The position numbers and the translations under genes were made by a program. Positions 7,212 to 13,492 of a stretch of 16,998 bases of DNA are shown one piece after another. The stretch's first letter is position 1; the number at the start of each line of letters is the position of its first letter. The DNA lies in assembly GCA_938008575.1 (NCBI GenBank), contig CALLKB010000236.1, forward strand, positions 1 through 16,998, in the 5' to 3' direction. The notes below the pieces were generated by a model. It was not told the origin of the DNA. It searched no databases and saw only the letters and a list, made by a program, of their open reading frames with translations. Source of the DNA: an uncultured Cytophagaceae bacterium. Lineage in GTDB: Bacteria; Bacteroidota; Bacteroidia; Cytophagales; Spirosomataceae.

Positions 7212-7244
7212 AGCTTTGGCAAACCTCAAAGGAATGCCAAAGCT
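7212..7244 (+). repeat. AGCTTTGGCA hairpin in the leader of the GH130 gene
   Basis: Arms AGCTTTGGCA (7212-7221) and TGCCAAAGCT (7235-7244) form a 10-base-pair stem; the 13-base loop contains a CCT..AGG inner pairing. It ends 26 bases before the ATG at 7271. A related hairpin lies before the ATG at 8909, with a G-C pair changed to C-G. It may be a mobile palindrome or a leader RNA structure; which is not shown. Confidence 0.75.
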
Positions 7245-7270
7245 GAGACAAAGCTCAGAGACCGAGACAC

Positions 7271-8689
7271 ATGAAAAAAATACTACTGATCTGTTTATTG
7301 ATTCCATTTTTGAGCAATGCCCAACAGCCTGCTCAAATGATCCAACGCTTTTTTGACGCCCTTTCTGTAAGAGACCAAGCAGGAATGAAACAAGCAATTA
7401 CGCCGGATTTCAAGCTCGTAGAAAACGGTGAAATTTGGACCATTGATACACTCGTTAATCGGATGGCAAAAGGCAGACCCGCCGACTACTCCCGCATCAA
7501 TCAATTAGAAATCCTAAAGACCGACTTCGACAAACACAGCGCACATGTATTCTATAAAAATCAAGCGTTGATACATGCGGCAGGCAGGAACCGTCAGGTA
7601 AATTGGCTTGAGACCGCTTATTTCATCAAGCAAGGTGGACAATGGAAAATGTCCAATATGCATTCATCTGTTGATGCCTCCTTTCAAACAACCTGGGAAT
7701 TAAGTGGCTTCAAAAAAGCTGATGCGGAAAACCCCATCATGAAACCTGATGTGCGCGCGACCTTTTACTGCCCGATACAAAAGAAAATCGTAGGATGGGA
7801 AAATAAGAATGTGTTGAATCCTACCGCATTGGTCTATCAAGGCAAAATTCATTTACTCTACCGCGCTCAAGATTCCTTGGGAACTTCGCGCATAGGTATG
7901 GCAATTTCCGAAGATGGAATTCATTTTACCAAACAAGCAAAACCCATCTTGGCACCTGCCGACGATGCTTTTAAGGCCTACGAATGGCCCGGTGGCATTG
8001 AGGACCCACGAGTTATTGAGACCGAAGATGGCCAATTTTTACTCACCTACACATCCTACGACGGCAAAACCGCTCGGCTCTGTTCCGCGATTTCAAAAGA
8101 CTTGCAACATTGGGAAAAATTAGGACCCATGCTCGCAAGTCCCAAATACATCAACCTTTGGTCCAAATCAGGTGCGATTGTAGGAAAAGAAACGAACAGT
8201 CGGGTCATCGCCCAAAAAATCGATGGTTTCTATTGGATGTATTTTGGCGACACCGATTTATTCATGGCCAAATCCTCCGATTTACGGCATTGGGAGGTCT
8301 GTGAAAATGCAGAAAATCAAGTCAAAATATCTGTCTTACAACCCCGCAGCGGTTATTTCGATTCAAGGCTAGTAGAACCCGGCCCATACGCGCTCATTCG
8401 CCCAGAAGGAATTCTTTTAATCTATAACAGCAGCAATGCCGCGAATTTTAATGACCCTAAATTTCCCAAATTCACCTATGCGGCTGGACAAGCACTTTTT
8501 GATGCAAATAAGCCCTACCGACTGATCAACCGCAGTAAACAAGCTTTTATTTGGCCCGACAAAGATTACGAACGCGTGGGGGAAGTCAACGAAGTTTGTT
8601 TCGTGGAAGGCCTTGTGCATTTCAAAGGCAAATGGTTCATGTATTACGGCACGGCTGATTCCAAAATCGCGGTGGCAATTGGACGTTAG
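7271..8689 (+). CDS. Secreted fusion of NTF2-like domain and GH130-type glycosidase/phosphorylase
   Basis: A 472-residue protein. MKKILLICLLIPFLSNAQQ is a signal peptide with probable cleavage after NA. Residues about 19-137 look like an NTF2/SnoaL-type domain (MIQRFFDALSVRDQAGMKQA, LETAYFIKQGGQWKMSNMHS). Residues about 175-472 are a five-bladed GH130 propeller: LNPTALVYQGKIHLLYRAQ, a repeated SEDGIHF/SKDLQHW/SSDLRHW blade motif, WPGGIEDPRV with likely catalytic Asp245, and FDSRLVEPGP. GH130 enzymes phosphorolyse or hydrolyse mannosides and related links; whether phosphate-binding residues are complete was not settled. The NTF2-like part is unusual and could be a binding or structural module. 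The final Gly-Arg-stop (GGACGTTAG) lies in an ACGTT repeat. Confidence 0.85.
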   Translation: MKKILLICLLIPFLSNAQQPAQMIQRFFDALSVRDQAGMKQAITPDFKLVENGEIWTIDTLVNRMAKGRPADYSRINQLEILKTDFDKHSAHVFYKNQALIHAAGRNRQVNWLETAYFIKQGGQWKMSNMHSSVDASFQTTWELSGFKKADAENPIMKPDVRATFYCPIQKKIVGWENKNVLNPTALVYQGKIHLLYRAQDSLGTSRIGMAISEDGIHFTKQAKPILAPADDAFKAYEWPGGIEDPRVIETEDGQFLLTYTSYDGKTARLCSAISKDLQHWEKLGPMLASPKYINLWSKSGAIVGKETNSRVIAQKIDGFYWMYFGDTDLFMAKSSDLRHWEVCENAENQVKISVLQPRSGYFDSRLVEPGPYALIRPEGILLIYNSSNAANFNDPKFPKFTYAAGQALFDANKPYRLINRSKQAFIWPDKDYERVGEVNEVCFVEGLVHFKGKWFMYYGTADSKIAVAIGR

Positions 8690-8709
8690 ACATTAGACGT
8701 TAGACGTTT
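8681..8709. repeat. ACGTT-rich repeat overlapping the end of the GH130 gene
   Basis: The units GGACGTTAGACATTAGACG and TTAGACGTT follow each other. The first nine bases encode the last Gly, Arg and TAG of the preceding gene. Related sequence lies at 7107-7126 and, inverted, at 11750-11788. Confidence 0.7.
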
Positions 8710-8718
8710 GGCGTATTT

Positions 8719-8812
8719 ATAGCCCCAGGTTTTAACCTGGGGTTTAGGGTATACCCCATCAGCCCTCGGCTATTCCCTAGGCTAAAGCCTAGGGTTATCA
8801 GAGTTCTGATAA
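8719..8812. repeat. Palindromic repeat module, locus 2
   Basis: One A-B-C module: hairpin A (CCCCAGGTTTTAACCTGGGG) at 8723-8742, a B-type hairpin at 8760-8772 (AGCC, CTC, GGCT) and hairpin C (CCCTAGGCTAAAGCCTAGGG) at 8775-8794, with A and C starts 52 bases apart. It is joined to a further inverted repeat at 8795-8812, TTATCAGA and TCTGATAA around GT, followed by a T-rich stretch. The module sits downstream of the GH130 gene and could end its transcript. Confidence 0.88.
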
Positions 8813-8861
8813 TTTCTTTCCACTGCTCAATTACCTCTTGCATATCCACTCCCACAACCCT

Positions 8862-8894
8862 AGCTTTGCCAAACCTTGGAGGATTGGCAAAGCT
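8862..8894 (+). repeat. AGCTTTGCCAA hairpin just before the VOC gene
   Basis: Arms AGCTTTGCCAA (8862-8872) and TTGGCAAAGCT (8884-8894) make an 11-base-pair stem around ACCTTGGAGGA. Flanking CCCT and GAGGG can extend the stem past one bulge. It ends 14 bases before the ATG at 8909. It is the partner of the hairpin at 7212, with arm changes that keep pairing. The GGAGG in the loop is too far from the ATG to serve as its ribosome binding site. Confidence 0.8.
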
Positions 8895-8908
8895 GAGGGG
8901 GAAATATC

Positions 8909-9292
8909 ATGATAACAGGAATACACCACATCGCAATAATCTGCTCAAACTACGAAGTCTCCAAACACTTCTACACGCAAAAACTTGGCTTCAAAATCGT
9001 TCGCGAAGTTTATCGGGAAGCGCGCGACTCCTATAAATTAGACCTAGAGGTCAATGGTTTATATCAAATCGAACTCTTTTCGTTTCCGAATCCCCCTGCT
9101 AGAACTTCCCGACCAGAAGCTGCGGGGCTACGCCATTTGGCATTTTCTGTCAACGATTTAGACGCGATGGTCGAGGAATTAAATCGGCAAAATATTGCAT
9201 CCGAACCCATTCGAATCGATGAATTTACAGGAAAACGCTTTACTTTTATAGCAGATCCCGATGATCTACCCATTGAATTTTACGAGAAATGA
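8909..9292 (+). CDS. gloA2: VOC-family metalloprotein, GloA2/YaeR-like
   Basis: A 127-residue protein of the vicinal oxygen chelate (glyoxalase I-like) fold, made of two beta-alpha-beta-beta-beta units. The four expected metal ligands are visible at His7 (IHHIAI), Glu55 (YQIELFSF), His76 (GLRHLAFS) and Glu123 (PIEFYEK). The stretches EVYREARDSYKLDLEVNG, IELFSFP.PP.R.SRPEA and KRFTFIADPDDLPIE closely resemble the E. coli YaeR/GloA2 type as I remember it. These proteins are annotated as lactoylglutathione lyase-like, but their true substrate is not well established. The stop overlaps the start of the DUF4954 gene by four bases (ATGA at 9289), so the two are translated together. Family membership is firm and the reaction is open. 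Confidence 0.92.
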   Translation: MITGIHHIAIICSNYEVSKHFYTQKLGFKIVREVYREARDSYKLDLEVNGLYQIELFSFPNPPARTSRPEAAGLRHLAFSVNDLDAMVEELNRQNIASEPIRIDEFTGKRFTFIADPDDLPIEFYEK

Positions 9293-11436
9293 ATCGAATC
9301 GATAAGAAACCCCTTGCAGATTTAGGCTATGGCTTTGTCACGGCAAACTACCTGCAAAAGGATTCCAATGAATACCTATACCGCAATAAAAACATCACAC
9401 AAGCCGATTATCGCCAGCTTTCCGCACGCGAAATCAGCATCATGGAGGCGAATCTTAACGAAGCAGAAAACTGGAAAGATATCTGGGTCAAAGAAGGATT
9501 TAACCCCTACCTCGTCAAAAACTGCCGCTTTTTTGGATTGATTCGCATCGGTATCTTGGAATCTTGCTACCTCGAATTCAAAAACCTGCGCATGCCCGTA
9601 GGACTATACAACTCGACCATTATATCCAGTGATTTTGGGGACAATGTAGCCATCGATCGTGTCAATCTCCTCTCTCATTTTCAAATTGGAAACGAGGTCA
9701 TGATCCTGCAAGTCAATGAATTAGCTACCACCCCGACAGCCAAATTTGGGAATGGAATCGTGAAAGATGGTGAAGAAGAACGCATTCGAATTTGGTTAGA
9801 ATTAGGCAATGAAAATGGTGGCAGAAAGGTTATTCCGTTCATCGGCATGCGTCCTGCAGATGCTTATCTATGGACGCAGGATCGGGATGATAAGGCACTC
9901 CAAGAAGGTTATTTTAACCTGACCCAACAAGAATTTTCGACACACCGAGGCTATTATGGTCAAATCGGGGATCGTACCGTCATAAAAAATACGGGCATCA
10001 TCAAAGATGTCAACATGGGTTCGGACACCTACATCAAGGGTGCGAACAAATTGAAAAACCTAACCATTATTTCCTATCCACATGCCTCCACGCAAATAGG
10101 GGAAGGATGTGAAATTGTGAATGGAATTATCCATGAAGGTTGTCGGATATTTTATGGCGTCAAAGCCGTGCGTTTTATTTTGGCAGCACATAGTCAATTG
10201 AAATATGGAGCGCGTTTGATCAACTCCTTTTTGGGGAGTAATTCGACCATTTCATGTTGCGAAGTTTTGAATGCCCTGATTTTCCCGGCGCACGAACAAC
10301 ATCACAACAATTCCTTTTTGTGTGCGGCGATGATACAAGGCCAAAGTAATATGGCTGCCGGCGCGACGCTCGGATCGAATCACAATTCTCGTGGGGCCGA
10401 TGGCGAATTACAAGCAGGAAGAGGTTTTTGGCCAGGACTATCTGTGGCACTCAAACATAATTCGAAGTTTGCGGCCTTCAATTTGATTTCCAAAGGAAAT
10501 TATCCGGCCGAAATTCATAATCCTATCCCCTTTTCTTTATTAGGGAATGATGACGAATCAGGCGGCTTATTGATTATTGCTGGCTATTGGTTCCAATACA
10601 ACATGTATGCCATCGCACGAAATGCCTGGAAATTTGCGGCACGTGACCAACGTGTAGAGAAAAACATGCTCTTGGAATTCGATTATTTGGCACCTGATAC
10701 GGTTAGCGAGATGCTGAAGGCACGCGACTTATTCTGCCAGTGGGTCGGCGATGCGCTTGAAAAAGACAGCCAAGCCGGGAAAGAGTGGTTGGAAAACCCA
10801 GCGAATGCTCAAAACAATTTAGCCGTTTGGGCGACCGGAATCGAGAACTCGAAACGCAAGACACGCGTGGCTAAAATTCACCGCGCTTATCAGATTTTTG
10901 GGGATTTATTGCAATACCATGCTGCCAAAGAATGGGTTGCGACATGCCAACGAAATCCTAATCAAAAGCCCATTGAGCTATTGAACAAAACCTTAGCAAA
11001 TGCCACAGCAATTCAGACTTGGGACAATTTAGGAGGCCAATTGATTCCTTCGGGTGCCGTGGCTGACATGAAAAATAAAATTAAATCGGGCAACATCAAG
11101 GCCTGGTCGGAGGTACACGAATTCTACGAAAAACAGGCTGTACTATATCCGGACCAAAAATTTGAAAATGCATTGAATGGTTTATTAAAGGTAAATCCAA
11201 ATGCGATCGAAAACATTCCTGCCTGGCTAAACAAGGCCGTTGAAACCTCGCGTTTCTTAACCGAGGGCATCGAAAAATCACGTGCCAAAGATTATCAAGA
11301 CCCATTCCGTTTAGCGATGTTTGGCAATGCCCAAGAACTCGAAGCGGTGATTGGGGATTTGGATGATAACGAGTTCATTCAGCAGTCGAAGGTGAATCAA
11401 CGGGTGTTCGAAGAGAAAATAAAAAGCTTAGTGTAA
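9289..11436 (+). CDS. DUF4954 family protein with left-handed beta-helix region
   Basis: A 715-residue cytoplasmic protein; no signal peptide or membrane segment is seen. It matches, by remembered family pattern, the DUF4954 group conserved in Bacteroidota and some spirochaetes. The N-terminal 60 or so residues (LADLGYGFVTANY, LTAREI-like SAREISIMEANL) precede a long run of hexapeptide-like turns (VGLYNSTIISSDFGDNVAI, GDRTVIKNTGIIKDVNMGS, IGEGCEIVNGIIHEGCRI) that suggests a left-handed beta-helix like sugar-nucleotide acyl- or uridylyltransferases. Conserved-looking segments AGATLGSNHNSR and FWPGLSVALKHNSKF lie near 360-395. The C-terminal 250 residues are helical. The function is not known; a sugar- or nucleotide-related role is only a guess from the fold. 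Its start overlaps the VOC gene by four bases. Confidence 0.88.
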   Translation: MNRIDKKPLADLGYGFVTANYLQKDSNEYLYRNKNITQADYRQLSAREISIMEANLNEAENWKDIWVKEGFNPYLVKNCRFFGLIRIGILESCYLEFKNLRMPVGLYNSTIISSDFGDNVAIDRVNLLSHFQIGNEVMILQVNELATTPTAKFGNGIVKDGEEERIRIWLELGNENGGRKVIPFIGMRPADAYLWTQDRDDKALQEGYFNLTQQEFSTHRGYYGQIGDRTVIKNTGIIKDVNMGSDTYIKGANKLKNLTIISYPHASTQIGEGCEIVNGIIHEGCRIFYGVKAVRFILAAHSQLKYGARLINSFLGSNSTISCCEVLNALIFPAHEQHHNNSFLCAAMIQGQSNMAAGATLGSNHNSRGADGELQAGRGFWPGLSVALKHNSKFAAFNLISKGNYPAEIHNPIPFSLLGNDDESGGLLIIAGYWFQYNMYAIARNAWKFAARDQRVEKNMLLEFDYLAPDTVSEMLKARDLFCQWVGDALEKDSQAGKEWLENPANAQNNLAVWATGIENSKRKTRVAKIHRAYQIFGDLLQYHAAKEWVATCQRNPNQKPIELLNKTLANATAIQTWDNLGGQLIPSGAVADMKNKIKSGNIKAWSEVHEFYEKQAVLYPDQKFENALNGLLKVNPNAIENIPAWLNKAVETSRFLTEGIEKSRAKDYQDPFRLAMFGNAQELEAVIGDLDDNEFIQQSKVNQRVFEEKIKSLV

Positions 11437-11447
11437 GTCCTTTGGCA

Positions 11448-11745
11448 ATCCCCAGGTTAAAACCTGGGGTTATAAGTTTCTTTGGCAAACCTTAGAGTTT
11501 ATAACCCCAGACTTTAGTCTGGGGATTAGGACCACCTTTCAGCTTGCGTCGATTCCCTAGGCTAAAGCCTAGGGTTAAAGACATCATTTATAACCCCAGA
11601 CTTTAGTCTGGGGATTAGGACCACCTTTCAGCCTGCGGCTATTCCCTAGGCTGAAGCCTAGGGTTAGATACATCATTTATAACCCCAGGTTTTAACCTGG
11701 GGCTCTACAGACTTTAGTCTGGGGATTCCCAAGCATCGCTTGGGG
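11448..11745. repeat. Palindromic repeat array, locus 3
   Basis: The 352-base gap between convergent genes is filled by repeats. Contents: hairpin A in inverted orientation at 11450-11469; a half AGCTTTG-type repeat (CTTTGGCAAACCTTAGAG) near 11480; variant hairpin D (CCCCAGACTTTAGTCTGGGG) at 11505 and 11594; hairpin C at 11555 and 11644; B remnants at 11540 and 11629; hairpin A at 11683; a D copy lacking its left end at 11708-11724; and a separate palindrome CCCAAGC/GCTTGGG at 11728-11744. The D-C modules repeat with an 89-base period. No coding potential and no T-run terminator is obvious. Confidence 0.9.
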
Positions 11746-11749
11746 CCTC

Positions 11750-11788
11750 CAACGTCCAACGTCTAATGTCCAAAGACTAACGTCTAAT
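11750..11788. repeat. ACGTT-rich repeat abutting the M28 peptidase stop
   Basis: On the minus strand the sequence just after the peptidase TAA reads ATTAGACGTTAG and then further GGACATTAGACGTTGG units. It is the inverted counterpart of the repeat at 8681 and begins at the base after the stop codon. Confidence 0.7.
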
Positions 11789-13387
11789 TTACGGTTTATT
11801 CGAATCCACCTTCAATCTTTCCTCGCGATTCGAAATCTCCCAAGCCATGTAGAAAACTAAACGGCCAACTTTCTGTACTTGGTCAAATTCGATTTTCTCC
11901 ACATCATCGCCCGGTTGGTGATAATCCTCATGCACACCATTAAAGAAAAATGCTACGGGAATACCGTGTTTGGCAAAATTATAGTGGTCGGAACGGTAGT
12001 AGAAACGGTTCGGATCGTTCGGATCATTGAAACGAAAATCCAATTCCAAGCCTACGTGCTTCTTGTTTTGCTCCACCAACACCTCGCGCAAAGATGATGA
12101 TAATTTGTCGGAACCAATTTCATAAATATAATCCGGCTTGCCCATGTGCTCCTCATCGTAACGACCCGTCATGTCTGTATTGATATCACAAACGGTATTC
12201 GCCAAAGGAAACAAGGGATGGTTTGAATACCACTCAGAACCCAAAAGGCCTTTTTCTTCTCCAGTTACCGTCATAAACAAAATACTCCGACGAGGTCTCT
12301 TTCCTTCCGCTGCAGCCTTACCAAACGCCTCCGCTAATTCCATCACCGTCACCGTTCCAGAACCATCATCATTCGCTCCGTTATTAATCTTTCCATCAAA
12401 CGAAATACCAATGTGATCATAATGGGCTGTCAAAATAACAACTTCATCTTTCTTGTCTGTCCCTTCCAAATAACCCACAACATTATACGTATCGACAGGT
12501 TTCTCCGTGCGTTCGATCGTCAAGCTAATTGGTGAAGTTTTAAATTTAGCAGGTACCGACTTTTTCGCAGAGGCTACTTCGGCTTTATAAGCCAACAAAT
12601 CTGCTTCGGTCGTACCTAAAATTTCAGCCGCCATCGCAGATGAAATCAATAAGACAGGTGCTTCATTTGGAGAAGCCGCAACATCAGCAAAAACCATGCG
12701 CTCATTTCCAAAACGCTGCATCATCACTTGGCGTTGGCGTAATTGATTACCGAAATCTTTCTCCGACTTATCCGAAATCAAAATCAAGCCCTTCGCGCCC
12801 AATGCCTGCGAACGCTTTAATTTCTCTTTCCAGCCATCGCCTTTTCCGAAAGCCGAAGGATCTTTGGTCCCTGATAACACATAATTCCCTTGCGCATCTT
12901 TGGCCTCCCCTTCGAACGCCAAAACATATTTTCCTTTGGCAGCTAATTTGTCGTAATCCGCAAATCCAGCTTGTTGGACCCCGTATCCCGCAAACACTAC
13001 AGGCAATTTGGAATTCGCCGTTACCGGAGCCAAAGCATTAGCCATAAATTGGCCTAAATAATCGTAGGATTTTCCTTTGATAGACAGGCCCACTTTCGTC
13101 CAAGAACGATTCACCAAATCCACTTTTTGGAAATATGACCCATTCACAGGCGCTAAGCCCGATTTCTTAAAATGATCTGCGATGTAATTCGCTGCCACTT
13201 TCTGCTCCGCTGAACCCGTATTACGGCCTTTCAAGCTATCAGAAGCAATAAAAGTGAGGTGTTTTTTCAAATCCTCCGCCTTAATCGTATAGGCATACGG
13301 GACGGGATTTGATTGAGCCAAAGCTCCAAAAGGAATAATTTTAGCGAGTAAAATAAGCGCTAAAACATAGATTGTTGATTTTTTCAT
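11789..13387 (-). CDS. Secreted M28 family zinc peptidase with PA domain
   Basis: A 532-residue exported aminopeptidase-like enzyme. An N-terminal signal peptide (hydrophobic core YVLALILLAKIIPFGALAQ) is followed by an N-terminal lid (about 33-90). A protease-associated region, about 110-275, is inserted before the catalytic domain (KLPVVFAGYGVQQAGFADYD, GAKGLILISDK). The M28 catalytic part contains the expected dizinc ligands and bases: His322 (TAHYDHIG), Asp340/341 (NGANDDGSGT), Glu377/378 (TGEEKGLLGSEW), Asp405 (NTDMTG) and His468 (YRSDHYNF), so it should be active. It would trim N-terminal residues from peptides in the periplasm or outside. It has its own promoter at 13397 and stands alone. 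Its TAA is directly followed by an ACGTT repeat. Specificity cannot be read. Confidence 0.94.
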   Translation of the reverse strand: MKKSTIYVLALILLAKIIPFGALAQSNPVPYAYTIKAEDLKKHLTFIASDSLKGRNTGSAEQKVAANYIADHFKKSGLAPVNGSYFQKVDLVNRSWTKVGLSIKGKSYDYLGQFMANALAPVTANSKLPVVFAGYGVQQAGFADYDKLAAKGKYVLAFEGEAKDAQGNYVLSGTKDPSAFGKGDGWKEKLKRSQALGAKGLILISDKSEKDFGNQLRQRQVMMQRFGNERMVFADVAASPNEAPVLLISSAMAAEILGTTEADLLAYKAEVASAKKSVPAKFKTSPISLTIERTEKPVDTYNVVGYLEGTDKKDEVVILTAHYDHIGISFDGKINNGANDDGSGTVTVMELAEAFGKAAAEGKRPRRSILFMTVTGEEKGLLGSEWYSNHPLFPLANTVCDINTDMTGRYDEEHMGKPDYIYEIGSDKLSSSLREVLVEQNKKHVGLELDFRFNDPNDPNRFYYRSDHYNFAKHGIPVAFFFNGVHEDYHQPGDDVEKIEFDQVQKVGRLVFYMAWEISNREERLKVDSNKP

Positions 13388-13396
13388 TGATTAAAA

Positions 13397-13429
13397 CAAA
13401 TTTAAAGAAAGCGAAGTTAAGGAATCAAA
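13397..13429 (-). promoter_or_regulatory. Bacteroidota-type promoter for the M28 peptidase
   Basis: On the minus strand TTTG (13429-13426) and TAAATTTG (13404-13397), 21 bases apart, match the -33/-7 consensus. The ATG lies nine bases after the -7 box, so the leader is very short. A second -7-like box, TATATTTG at 13433-13426, overlaps the upstream element. Confidence 0.5.
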
Positions 13430-13450
13430 TATAAATCGCTAAAAAAACAT

Positions 13451-13458
13451 TACTTTTG
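13451..13458 (+). promoter_or_regulatory. Candidate -7 box of the gcvP promoter
   Basis: TACTTTTG matches TAnnTTTG exactly and is followed by TGGC, as is common for such boxes. Transcription would begin near 13465, giving a leader of about 28 bases. No clear TTG is found at the -33 position, so the assignment rests on the -7 box alone. Confidence 0.45.
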
Positions 13459-13492
13459 TGGCGATTTTTCAATCCAAATTCAGACGAATTTT

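Noticed and set aside
8878..8882. GGAGG as ribosome binding site of the VOC gene
   Set aside because: It is in the loop of a hairpin and 26 bases from the ATG, too far for a normal Shine-Dalgarno contact.
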